64,000 bases of DNA, taken from positions 62,001 to 126,000 of the forward strand of contig NZ_JAMHIW010000013.1 of assembly GCF_023896955.1 (NCBI RefSeq), written 5' to 3'. Below the pieces are notes generated by a model that was given only the letters and a program-made list of their open reading frames with translations, made no database searches and was not told where the DNA came from. Shown in pieces: positions 55,658 to 63,891 of this stretch (position 1 is its first letter; every line of letters starts with the position of its first letter). The stretch comes from Micromonospora sp. RHAY321 (GTDB taxonomy: Bacteria > Actinomycetota > Actinomycetes > Mycobacteriales > Micromonosporaceae). The translations under genes and the position numbers were made by a program.

Positions 55658-56833
55658 TCAGCGGGTCTCCTGCCGGGGGAGCACCACCTCGCGCAGGATC
55701 AGTTGCAGCGCGGCCACGGTGGGGATGGCGATCAGCGCGCCCACCACACCCAGCAGCGCCACCCCGAGCAGCGCGGCCAGCAGGGCGGCCACCTCGTTGA
55801 CCTCCACCGAGCGCCGCATCACCTTCGGGTAGATCAGGTAGTTCTCCACCTGCTGGTAGATCAGGAAGAACACCGCGCAGGCGATACCCGTGGGCAGGTC
55901 GGTGGCGAAGCCGACCAGGCTGACGATCACCGCTCCCAGCGTGGCGCCGATCTGCGGGATCAGGTCGGTCACCGCGACCACCACTGCCAGCGCGAAGGGG
56001 TACGGCAGACCCACCACCAGCGCGAAGACGAAGGTGGTCGCGCCGGCCAGCACCGCGATGCTCAGCGCACCGACCATGTACGCGCCGACCTTGGCGAGGA
56101 TCTCGTCGCCGATCAGCTGCACCCGCTCCCGCCGGGACCGGGGCACCAGCGCGTAGCCCAGGGAGCGCAGCCGGTTGAAGTACGCCAGGAAGTAGATGGT
56201 CAACACCAGCACGGTCAGCGTCCGGAACACCGTGCCGAAGATCAGTTGGGCGCCGCCGAGCACCCCGCCGAGGGCCCGGCCGACGTTGTCCGCGTTCGCC
56301 GCGCTCTGCGCCCGCTCCACCAGGCCGAACCGCTCCACCAGATCGTTGACCGTCGGGTTGCGGCGCAGCTCCTCGACGTAGCTGGGCAACTGGTCGATGA
56401 ACTGCCCGGACTGCGTCACGATCGGCGGCACCAGCGCCACCACGCCGCCACAGAGCAGCAGCACCACCGTCAGCGCCACCACCGCGACCGCCAGGCCGTG
56501 CGGCACCTTCCAGCCGCGCAGTCGGACCACCGCCGGGTTGAGGCCGACCGCCAGGAAGAGCGCGATCGCCACCAGCACCAGGATGCCGCCGGCGTTGCGG
56601 ACCCCCAGATAGAGCGTGTACGCGAGCAGCACGCCGACCGCGCCGGTGAAGCCGATCAGGAAGCTGTTGCGCCGCAGCGGACGCCCCGGCGTGCCGAACT
56701 TTCCCGACGGGACGGCCGGCGGCTCGTCCGGGTCGACCTCCGGGGTCGGGACCGGCACCGGGATGGGTGCCTCGTCCGCTGGACGGCCAGGCGTCGCGTC
56801 CGGGTCGTCGGCGGGCTGGCCGTGCTGCGGCAC
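55658..56833 (-). CDS. AI-2E family transporter
   Basis: 391-residue polytopic protein. The cytoplasmic N-terminus (~1-55) is Pro/Asp/Glu-rich. About seven or eight helices follow, with the family's GAYMVGALSIAVLAGATTFV and LYPKVMRRSVEVNEVAALLA segments near the C-terminus. Members are named after TqsA/YdiK of E. coli but many move ions or unknown solutes, so autoinducer transport should not be assumed. A GTG start at 56833 has GGAGG at good spacing. Confidence 0.88.
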   Translation of the reverse strand: MPQHGQPADDPDATPGRPADEAPIPVPVPTPEVDPDEPPAVPSGKFGTPGRPLRRNSFLIGFTGAVGVLLAYTLYLGVRNAGGILVLVAIALFLAVGLNPAVVRLRGWKVPHGLAVAVVALTVVLLLCGGVVALVPPIVTQSGQFIDQLPSYVEELRRNPTVNDLVERFGLVERAQSAANADNVGRALGGVLGGAQLIFGTVFRTLTVLVLTIYFLAYFNRLRSLGYALVPRSRRERVQLIGDEILAKVGAYMVGALSIAVLAGATTFVFALVVGLPYPFALAVVVAVTDLIPQIGATLGAVIVSLVGFATDLPTGIACAVFFLIYQQVENYLIYPKVMRRSVEVNEVAALLAALLGVALLGVVGALIAIPTVAALQLILREVVLPRQETR

Positions 56834-56846
56834 CAGGACCTCCGGG

Positions 56847-57041
56847 TCAGGCGGCGGGTCGACGGGCGGCGGCGACGAACGCCTGCCAGGCGGCCGGCGC
56901 GAAGACCAGCACCGGGCCGCTCGGGTCCTTGCTGTCCCGCACGCCCACCACCCCGGGCAGATTGTCCGCCACCTCGACGCAGTCGCCCCCGCTCACGCCG
57001 CTGCGGGTGGACTTGCGCCATGCGGCGCCATTCAGCTCCAT
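56847..57041 (-). CDS. DUF397 protein
   Basis: 64-residue protein beginning MELNGAAWRKSTRSG, with CVEVADNLPGVVGVRDSKDP and PVLVFAPAAWQAFV. This is the DUF397 signature; such small proteins are partners of Xre/DUF5753 regulators in actinomycetes. Its start overlaps the regulator's 3' end by 10 bp. In Streptomyces similar pairs (AbaA/WhiJ-like loci) influence development and antibiotic production, and some behave like toxin-antitoxin systems; here the role is inferred from family. Confidence 0.9.
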   Translation of the reverse strand: MELNGAAWRKSTRSGVSGGDCVEVADNLPGVVGVRDSKDPSGPVLVFAPAAWQAFVAAARRPAA

Positions 57042-57841
57042 GTCGTCACGATCCTCTTCATCAGTTCGATGGACTGCCGGCGGGACAGGGCATCGTTCCG
57101 CACGCTCTCCCATCTCGCGAGAAGCGTAGCCAGACCATCCTCTGTGTCCACCACTGTGCCGCCAAGCTGGTTTTCCAGGTGACCGACCCAGCCGCCGTCC
57201 GCGCCTCGGGCCAGGACGAACGGGCCTGACAGTCCGGCGTACAGCCCGACCTCGGCGGGAACGATGTGCACGCTGACGTGGGGTTGCTCGGCGCAGGAGA
57301 TCAGATGGGTTATCTGCTCGACCATCAGCCCGAGGAACTCCTCACCGGTGCGACGCAGCGTCAGCTCGTCGATGACGGCCACGAACTGCGGCGGCTCGGG
57401 CTGGACCAGGAGCGACTGACGGTCCATCCGGCCGGCCAGCAGCCTGTCCAGACCGTCTGCGCTGAGGGTATCGTCGCCCCGGAGGACCGCCCGGGCGTAG
57501 TTCTCGGTCTGGAGCAGGCCAGGTATCAGCGTGGGTTGGAAGCAGCGCAGTTGGCGGGCGCCACGCTCGGCGTCCAGCCAGGGCCGGAACCAGCTCGGCT
57601 GGCCGTCCCGCTCGGCGAGCTTGAGCAGGTGGACCAGCAGGCCGCCGGTGGCGAGCACCTCGTCGGCGCGGGCCAGGAAGAGCCGGTCCAGCGGGCGCTG
57701 ACCCAGCTCCAGTGCGGACACCATCGAACCGGAGTAGTGCACCAGCCGGCCGAACTCCTCCTGGCTCATCCCGGCGGCGGTCCGCAGCCGGCGCAACTGG
57801 GCGCGGATCATGTCGGCCGTCGGCGCGGCGTCGCCTTCCAC
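57032..57841 (-). CDS. Xre-family regulator with DUF5753
   Basis: 269-residue DNA-binding protein. The helix-turn-helix is at ~15-70 (LRRLRTAAGMSQEEFGRLVH ... GSMVSALELGQR), and the DUF5753 ligand/partner domain at ~85-260 (FQPTLIPGLLQTENYARAVL and later blocks). The GTG at 57841 follows GGAGG by only 4 bp; an ATG at 57811 is an alternative. It forms a translationally coupled pair with the DUF397 gene and faces a divergent small gene at 58045. Confidence 0.9.
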   Translation of the reverse strand: MEGDAAPTADMIRAQLRRLRTAAGMSQEEFGRLVHYSGSMVSALELGQRPLDRLFLARADEVLATGGLLVHLLKLAERDGQPSWFRPWLDAERGARQLRCFQPTLIPGLLQTENYARAVLRGDDTLSADGLDRLLAGRMDRQSLLVQPEPPQFVAVIDELTLRRTGEEFLGLMVEQITHLISCAEQPHVSVHIVPAEVGLYAGLSGPFVLARGADGGWVGHLENQLGGTVVDTEDGLATLLARWESVRNDALSRRQSIELMKRIVTTWS

Positions 57842-58044
57842 AGTGCCTCCGCAGGTAGGGGGTCGTCTCCACCGGCCGGCCCGGCGGGTCGCGCCACCGA
57901 CGCAGCTACGCCGCTGGTCGCGCCGACGCCTTCCGACCGTAGTGGTGCGCTCAGCAGACTGTCACGTACCGGATCCGTGGTCGGTCGTTCCGGCCCGCCG
58001 CCATCCGGGCGCACGCGTCCCGTTTCCAGTCGAGGAGGTACCCC

Positions 58045-58488
58045 ATGCCCATCTCCACCCGTGCCGGCCGCCGGCCGTCACAGGCCGTCGGGACGGCGCC
58101 GAGGTCGTCCACAGGCTGCTCGCCGGGTGCCGGTCGGCCTGGACGGGCGCGTACGCCGATGTGCGGGCTGCCGCAGCCGCGGCTCGGGCCGTACCCCATG
58201 CATCCCCGACCCTGCGGGGCGCGGACGCCGCACACCCCGCTGCGGCCCATGTGGTGCTGCCGGGCGGATGGCCGGCCGTGGCCGTGCGCGGACGCGCGAC
58301 TGCTGCTCAAGGCGGAGTTCGACGCGGACCCGGCGGCCCTGACCATCTACCTGGCCGGGCTCTATCACGAGGCGGCGCACGACCTTTACCAGCTCAACCC
58401 CTACGACGGGCCGACGCCGCGGGAGCTGTTCGAACGTTTCGTGGCGTGGGGGCCGTTCCGTCGGCCGATCATCGACCCGCCCTCGTGA
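58045..58488 (+). CDS. Hypothetical actinobacterial protein next to the Xre/DUF397 pair
   Basis: 147-residue protein preceded by a strong GAGGAGG site. The first ~65 residues are low complexity, rich in Pro, Arg and Gly. The C-terminal half is conserved-looking: RPMWCCRADGRPWPCADARL, then a helical AGLYHEAAHDLYQLNPYDGP and ELFERFVAWG. I recall the WxCxxC/PWPC plus LYHEAAHD-type domain in small proteins beside Xre/DUF397 genes in Micromonosporaceae, sometimes annotated as flavin reductase without basis. Cysteines suggest metal or redox binding. Function unknown. Confidence 0.75.
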   Translation: MPISTRAGRRPSQAVGTAPRSSTGCSPGAGRPGRARTPMCGLPQPRLGPYPMHPRPCGARTPHTPLRPMWCCRADGRPWPCADARLLLKAEFDADPAALTIYLAGLYHEAAHDLYQLNPYDGPTPRELFERFVAWGPFRRPIIDPPS

Positions 58489-58512
58489 ACGGCAACTGTC
58501 CAAGATTGCCGT
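58489..58512. terminator. Weak hairpin between convergent genes
   Basis: A 7-bp stem (ACGGCAA with TTGCCGT) and a 10-nt loop begin directly after the 58045-58488 gene's stop codon. Confidence 0.35.
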
Positions 58513-58531
58513 GGCTGGTGCGCGGGAACCG

Positions 58532-60667
58532 TCATTCCTTCTCGACGGTGACCTTGCTGGGCTTGGCGCTGCGCTCGTCGGTGGTCGGCTTGGTGGGCCG
58601 CTTGCCGTTCTCGCCCGTGCTGGTGATCTTGGTGGGCTTGGCGCCCCGGCCACCCTCTCCCGGAACGGCGGCCACGGTCGGCTCGCCGTCCACTCCGGCG
58701 CTGGCCGTCCCGCCGTCGACGGTGGTCACCGGCTCGGCCACCGGCCGGGTCGCGGACTGCCCGGCCGGCTCGGGACCCGCGTTCGCCGGCTGCCGGGTGT
58801 CGGCGGGCTCGGCCTTGAGCCCGCCGGCGGCGGCTCCGGCGGCCGCCGGAGTGGCCTCGGCGGTCACCGTGGCGGGCGCGGTCGGCGCGTCGTCCCCGGC
58901 CACCGGCGCGGTCGGGCCGTCCCCGGAGGCCGGTGTGGTCGGGCCGTCCGCTGTGGTCGGTGCGGTCGCGGTCGCCCCCTCACCGGCGGCCGGCACACTC
59001 GCGGCACCGGTGCCGGTCGGGACGGTGACGGTCTGCAACCGCAGCTCGGCCAGCTGCCGCTGAAGCTCGTCGGACTCCTGCCGGGACTTCCAGGTCTCCT
59101 GCCGCAGGTCGGCGAGCTGCTGCTGGGCCTGGGCAATCTCCAGCATCACCTGGGCGAGCTGCTGCCGACCGGCGGCCGACTCCTGCTGGGTCGCCGCCAG
59201 GTGCTGCTGGGTGGTGGCGAGGTGCTGCTGCGTGGTGGCCGCGTACTCCTCGAACTGGCGGCGGGAGGCCGCGACGTGCTCGTCGGCCTTGCGGCGCTTG
59301 TCGCTCGCCTCGGTCTCGGCCCGGCTCAGCAGCTCGGCGGCCTCTTCCTCGGCCTGCCGGCGCATGGTCAGCGCATCCTGCTCGGCCGCCCTGCGGATCG
59401 CGTCGGCGCCCTGCTCGATCTCGTTCTTGCGGGTGGTGTATTCCGTCTCCAGCTCCTGCTGGCGGCTGCTGAAGGTGGTCTCCAGCTCCTGCTGGCGGCT
59501 CGTGAAGGTGGTCTCCAGCTCGTCCTGGCGGGACTTGTGCTGCTTTTCCAGCTCGTCGCGGCGCTTGGCGAACTCCTGCTCGGCGGTGGCCCGCCGCTGC
59601 GCCAGCTCCCGGTCGGCCGTCTCCCGCCGGGAGTTGACCTCCTGCTCCACACCGGCCCGCCAGGCGCCCAGCTCCTGCTGCGTCTGCGCCCGCGCCTGCT
59701 GCACGTACGCCTCGGTCTCGCTGCGCATCCGCTGCACGTACGCCTCGGTCTCGGCCCGGCTGCGCTTGGCCGACTCGGTGGCCTGCGTGATCAGCCGCTC
59801 CGCCTCCTGCTGGGCCTTCGCCCGGGTGGCGCGGCCGGCCATCGACGCGTCGTCGATGATCTGCTTGGCCTCCTGCTGCGCCTTGGCGTGGGTGGCCCGG
59901 CCGGCCTCCGTCGCGGTGTCGGTGAGCCGCTTGGCCTCCTGGAGGGCCTTGGCGTGCACCTCCTTGGCGGCGTCGCGCAGCTCGCTGGCCTCCTGCCGGG
60001 CGGTGGCCAGCGCCTCGCGGGCCGCCTCACGCAGCTTGGTGGACTCCTGCTGCGCCCGGCTGTGGATCTCCTTGGCCGTGTCCCGCAGCTGGGTGGCCTC
60101 CTGCTGGGCCTTCGCCAGCGCGTCCTGCGCCGCCTTGCGCAGCTTCGCCGACTCGTCCCTGGCCGACTGGAGGGTCGCGTCCGCCTCGGCGCGCCGGGCG
60201 GCGCTGTGCCGCTCCTCCTCGGCGCGCCGCGCGCCGAGGGCGATCTCGAAGTCCTTGAGTGCCCGCGCGGCCTGCTCGCGGGCCTCCTCGATGATGTTCT
60301 CGGCGGCGGCGCGACGGGCCTCGATCTCCTCGTTCGCCGCGGACACGATCGACTCGGCCTGCTCCTCGGCGAGGGTGAGGATCGACTCGACGCGGGGGCC
60401 GAGGTGGCGGAACGAGGCCCGGTCCACCACGTTCATCTGCTTGCGCACCTGGGTGAGGTCCCGCTGGAGCACCTCGACCTGGCCGGCGAGCTTGTGGATC
60501 TGTGTGTACGCCTGTTCCCGTTCGGCGGCGAGGGTCGCGATCTCGTGCTCGGCACGCGCGACGTACCGGTCGACCTGCTTCTTCTCGTATCCCCGCAGAG
60601 CGGACTCGAAGCTGGGCTCCGTCGTCACGTCCCCGCCGAGTGCGAACAGTTCCTCGCCGTGCGACAT
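58532..60667 (-). CDS. Large DivIVA-type coiled-coil protein (Scy-like)
   Basis: 711-residue coiled-coil protein. The N-terminus has a short DivIVA-like segment (FESALRGYEKKQVDRYVARA, ~20-40). A very long Ala/Glu/Gln/Arg coiled coil (~45-590) follows, with repeating AQQEA, LRDTA/LREAA and TTQQHLA units of irregular period, then a Pro/Ala/Thr-rich C-terminal tail (~600-711) ending in a basic VTVEKE. Such proteins act as cytoskeletal scaffolds at hyphal tips in Streptomyces (Scy). It lies downstream of a smaller paralogue and behind a hairpin. The assignment rests on composition and context, since coiled coils align poorly. Confidence 0.75.
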   Translation of the reverse strand: MSHGEELFALGGDVTTEPSFESALRGYEKKQVDRYVARAEHEIATLAAEREQAYTQIHKLAGQVEVLQRDLTQVRKQMNVVDRASFRHLGPRVESILTLAEEQAESIVSAANEEIEARRAAAENIIEEAREQAARALKDFEIALGARRAEEERHSAARRAEADATLQSARDESAKLRKAAQDALAKAQQEATQLRDTAKEIHSRAQQESTKLREAAREALATARQEASELRDAAKEVHAKALQEAKRLTDTATEAGRATHAKAQQEAKQIIDDASMAGRATRAKAQQEAERLITQATESAKRSRAETEAYVQRMRSETEAYVQQARAQTQQELGAWRAGVEQEVNSRRETADRELAQRRATAEQEFAKRRDELEKQHKSRQDELETTFTSRQQELETTFSSRQQELETEYTTRKNEIEQGADAIRRAAEQDALTMRRQAEEEAAELLSRAETEASDKRRKADEHVAASRRQFEEYAATTQQHLATTQQHLAATQQESAAGRQQLAQVMLEIAQAQQQLADLRQETWKSRQESDELQRQLAELRLQTVTVPTGTGAASVPAAGEGATATAPTTADGPTTPASGDGPTAPVAGDDAPTAPATVTAEATPAAAGAAAGGLKAEPADTRQPANAGPEPAGQSATRPVAEPVTTVDGGTASAGVDGEPTVAAVPGEGGRGAKPTKITSTGENGKRPTKPTTDERSAKPSKVTVEKE

Positions 60668-60775
60668 GCCCCCATCCTCACACGCATCGGCCCCTGCTGG
60701 GGCGATACGGACGCCCCTTCTGGGACCTACTTCACTCGGTTCGGGACGCTGCATGTCAAGGGTTGGGAAACGCAT

Positions 60776-60819
60776 ACGGCGCGAGGTCACACCGGTCACC
60801 CGGTGTCACCTCGCGCCGT
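60776..60819 (-). terminator. Terminator between the two coiled-coil genes
   Basis: Arms 60776-60795 and 60800-60819 pair at 19 of 20 positions around a 4-nt loop. It lies 25 bp beyond the 3' end of the upstream coiled-coil gene (minus strand), so the two genes are largely separate transcripts. Confidence 0.8.
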
Positions 60820-60844
60820 CGATGCCCCGACCTGACGCCTCGCG

Positions 60845-62107
60845 TCAGCCAGTGGTCTCCGCGGTCACCCGCTCCTGAGGGCCGTCAGCCTTCTTGGCCT
60901 CCGGCTTGGCCGCGGCAGCCGCCGCCGGCGGCACACCGGGGACGATGCCAGCGAGCCCGGAGAGCATCTGACCGAGCTGCGAGGTGACCGCGTCCTTCTG
61001 CCGGGTGAGGTCCTCGACCTCCCGGCGGGCGGCCTGGGTGGTCAGCTCAGCCTCGGTGCGGGCCTCGGTGAGCAGGCGCTGCGACTCGGCCTTGGCCTCG
61101 TTGAGCGTCTTCTCGGAGTGCGCCTTGGCCTTGTCGAGCGTCTCGGCGGCGCTGCGCTCCGACTCGACCCGGCGGGCCTCGGCGCGCTGCTCGATCTCCT
61201 TCGCGCGCTCCTGGGCGGCGCGGGCACGCTGCTCGGCCTCGCTGACCATCTTCTGGGTCTGCGCGACCTGGGCGGCGTGCCGCTCGGACTCCTCGCGCTC
61301 GGCCTTCTCACGCCGCTCGGCGAGCTGCAGCTCCAGGGCCTGTAGGTCCTTGTCGCGCTTGTCCCGCGCGTCGGTGAGCAGCTTGGTCGCCTCGGCGCGC
61401 TTCTCCTCGGCCTCACGGGCGGCCTTGGCCCGCTGCTGGGTGATCTCCCGCTCGGCGGTGGCCCGGAGGGTGGCCACCTCCCGCTCGACGGTCGACTTCA
61501 GCTCGGCCACCTCGTGCGCGGTGACGGTGCGCAGCTGCTTGGTCTCGCGGTCGGCGTCGGCGCGCAGCGTGTCGGCCTCGCGACGGGCCTGCACCCGGAC
61601 CTCGGCGGCCTCGCGCTCGGCGGCGGTGCGCAGGTTGCCGGCCTCGCGCTCCGCGCTGGCCTTCATCGCGGCGGCCTCGGCGCGAGCCTTGTCCGTGATC
61701 TCACGGGCCTCGAGGCGGGCGGCGGAGAGGATGCCCTCGGACTCGCGCTTGGCCTCGTTGCGGTGGTCGTTGGCCTGCTCCTCGGCGAGCCGGAGGATCT
61801 GCTCGACGCGGGTGCCGAGCCCGGAGAGGGTGGGCCGGCTGTTCTCTTCGAGCTGCTTGTTCGTGTCGGTGAGCTTCTGCTCCAGCGCACTCATGCGCTG
61901 CTCGGCTTGGCGGAGGCGACGCTGGGCGTCGTTCATCCGCTGCTCGGCCTCGGCACGGGCCTGCTCGGACTGGGTCAGCGCGGCGGTCATCCGGCCGAGG
62001 AAGTCGTCGACCTGGTGAGTGTTGTAACCGCGCAGGCCAACGGTGAAATCTGGCTGCGAGTTCGCGTTATCGAAGAACGCGAGAGGGGAGGACTGCTGCT
62101 GGGGCAT
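60845..62107 (-). CDS. DivIVA-type coiled-coil protein (FilP-like)
   Basis: 420-residue protein. It opens with a DivIVA-like segment (FTVGLRGYNTHQVDDFLGRM, residues ~21-40), then a coiled coil (~42-370) rich in EAEQR, AEREA and READTL units, and a short Pro/Ala/Lys-rich tail. It shares the LAEEQA and IL(R/T)LAEEQA segment with its larger neighbour, so the two are paralogues. FilP in Streptomyces forms intermediate-filament-like structures near growing tips. ATG at 62107; the 285 bp upstream hold the ccr terminator and this gene's promoter. Confidence 0.78.
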   Translation of the reverse strand: MPQQQSSPLAFFDNANSQPDFTVGLRGYNTHQVDDFLGRMTAALTQSEQARAEAEQRMNDAQRRLRQAEQRMSALEQKLTDTNKQLEENSRPTLSGLGTRVEQILRLAEEQANDHRNEAKRESEGILSAARLEAREITDKARAEAAAMKASAEREAGNLRTAAEREAAEVRVQARREADTLRADADRETKQLRTVTAHEVAELKSTVEREVATLRATAEREITQQRAKAAREAEEKRAEATKLLTDARDKRDKDLQALELQLAERREKAEREESERHAAQVAQTQKMVSEAEQRARAAQERAKEIEQRAEARRVESERSAAETLDKAKAHSEKTLNEAKAESQRLLTEARTEAELTTQAARREVEDLTRQKDAVTSQLGQMLSGLAGIVPGVPPAAAAAAKPEAKKADGPQERVTAETTG

Positions 62108-62264
62108 TGGGACATACTGGCAGACGCCCCAGGGTGCTTCGCAAGAGCGGTGCGGAGCTTTCGTGTCCTCTTTACATGGTCAACTCCCGCTCTCGGCGAG
62201 GCCGGACCAATGGGCGATCTTGGCAGGTCCCGGGCGGGACGGACGCCACGCAGCGTGACGCGGA

Positions 62265-62295
62265 AAAGGGCCACGGGGTGCCCCCGTGGCCCTTT
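62265..62295 (-). terminator. ccr terminator
   Basis: A perfect 14-bp stem (AAAGGGCCACGGGG with its complement) and a 3-nt loop lie about 98 bp beyond the ccr stop. On the ccr strand it is followed by TTTTCC, a short U-run. Confidence 0.8.
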
Positions 62296-62392
62296 GTTCG
62301 ATCCGGCTGGCTATCCCGCAATTGAGGTGGAAGAACAATGCCCGTTCGCCACATTGGCCATCCGGTGCTCGTCCGTCCGGCCGGTGGCCCGG

Positions 62393-63847
62393 TCAGTGCC
62401 CCCGGAACCGGTTGATCGCGTCCTCGTGCCGGGCCCGCAGCTCCCCGTCGCGTACGCCCAGACCGTCCGTGGGAGCGAGGCAGCGCACCCCGACCTTGCC
62501 CTGGTGGGCGTTGCGGTGCACCTCGTACGCCGCCTGGCCGGTCTGCTCCAGGGGATAGGTGCGGGACACCGTCGGGTGCACCTTGCCCAGCGCCACCAGG
62601 CGGTTGGCCTGCCACGCCTCGTGGTAGTTGGCGAAGTGGCTGCCGACGATCCGCTTGAGGTGCATCCACAGGTAGCGGTTGTCGTACTGGTGCTGGAATC
62701 CGCTGGTGGAGGCACAGGTGACGATCGTCCCGCCGCGCCGGGCCACGTAGACGCTCGCGCCGAAGGTCTCCCGCCCGGGGTGCTCGAAGACGATGTCGGG
62801 GTCCTCGCCGCCGGTCAGCTCGCGGATCCGCTCACCGAAGCGCTTCCACTCGTTCGGGTCCTGGGTCTCCTCGTCCTTCCAGAACCGGAAGCCCTCCGCC
62901 GCCCGGTCGATGACCAGCTCCGCGCCCATCCGGCGGCACAGCTCGGCCTTCTCGGGCGAGGAGACGACGCAGACCGGGATCGCGCCGCCGTTCAGCGCCA
63001 TCTGGGTCGCGTAGCCGCCGAGGCCGCCGGAGGCGCCCCAGATCAACACCACGTCGCCCTGCTTCATGTTGGCCCCGTGGTGCGAGACCAGCTGCCGGTA
63101 CGCGGTGGAGTTGACCAGCCCCGGGCTGGCCGCCTCCTCCCAGGTCAGGTGCCGCGGCTTGGGCATCAGCTGGTTGGCCTTGACCACGGCCAGCTCGGCC
63201 AGCCCGCCGAAGTTGGTCTCGAAGCCCCAGATCCGCTGCTGCGGGTCGAGCATGGTGTCGTCGTGCCCGGCCGCGTCCTCCAGCTCGACGGAGAGGCAGT
63301 GCGCCACGACCTCGTCGCCGGCCGCCCACCGCGTCACCCCCGGCCCGGTGCGCAGGACGACGCCGGCCGCGTCCGAGCCGACCACGTGGTACGGCAGGTC
63401 GTGCCGGCGGGTCAGCTCGGAGACCCGGCCGTAGCGCTGGAGGAACTTGAAGGTGGACACCGGCTCGAAGATGCTGGTCCACACCGTGTTGTAGTTGATC
63501 GCGCTGGCCATCACCGCGACCAGCGCCTCGCCCGGCGCAAGCTCCGGCGTCGGCACCTCCTGCACGTGCAGCGCTTTGCGGGGGTCCTTGTCCCGGGTGG
63601 CCATGCCGTCGAACATCCGGGCCTCCTCGGCGCGGACGACGACACCCCGGTAACTCTCCGGTACGGGCAGCCCGGCGACACCGGCCAGCTCGCGGTCCGG
63701 ATCGCTCGATTCCTCCGCCGCCATGATTGCTTCGAGGATGTCCTGCACGGTGACCTCCGGTTCGTCCGCACCCGCACGGGCCCGGGTGCTGCCATCGTCG
63801 GCGCCGGTGGGCACGACCGCCATGTCGGCATTCGACACATCCGGCAC
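62393..63847 (-). CDS. ccr: Crotonyl-CoA carboxylase/reductase
   Basis: NADPH-dependent reductive carboxylation of crotonyl-CoA to ethylmalonyl-CoA, the signature step of the ethylmalonyl-CoA pathway and a source of polyketide extender units. The zinc-free medium-chain dehydrogenase fold shows IWGASGGLGGYATQMALNGG as the NADPH loop. The long N-terminal part and inserts (RIWGFETNFGGLAELAVVKA, DPDIVFEHPGRETFGASVYV) are those of Ccr and not of simple quinone reductases. The GTG at 63847 has AGGAG with 8-bp spacing and gives 484 residues. The shared acyl-CoA motif lies 29-44 bp upstream. Confidence 0.95.
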   Translation of the reverse strand: MPDVSNADMAVVPTGADDGSTRARAGADEPEVTVQDILEAIMAAEESSDPDRELAGVAGLPVPESYRGVVVRAEEARMFDGMATRDKDPRKALHVQEVPTPELAPGEALVAVMASAINYNTVWTSIFEPVSTFKFLQRYGRVSELTRRHDLPYHVVGSDAAGVVLRTGPGVTRWAAGDEVVAHCLSVELEDAAGHDDTMLDPQQRIWGFETNFGGLAELAVVKANQLMPKPRHLTWEEAASPGLVNSTAYRQLVSHHGANMKQGDVVLIWGASGGLGGYATQMALNGGAIPVCVVSSPEKAELCRRMGAELVIDRAAEGFRFWKDEETQDPNEWKRFGERIRELTGGEDPDIVFEHPGRETFGASVYVARRGGTIVTCASTSGFQHQYDNRYLWMHLKRIVGSHFANYHEAWQANRLVALGKVHPTVSRTYPLEQTGQAAYEVHRNAHQGKVGVRCLAPTDGLGVRDGELRARHEDAINRFRGH

Positions 63848-63875
63848 CGGTCGCGCTCCTGTGGGCCGGGACGTT

Positions 63876-63891
63876 ACTGAACGGTAGCTAA
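63876..63891 (-). promoter_or_regulatory. Shared acyl-CoA regulon motif upstream of ccr
   Basis: On the coding strand TTAGCTACCGTTCAGT, extended by AA to an 18-bp partial palindrome. The same 16-bp pattern precedes the ethylmalonyl-CoA mutase gene and both 3-hydroxyacyl-CoA dehydrogenase genes in the window. Confidence 0.6.
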
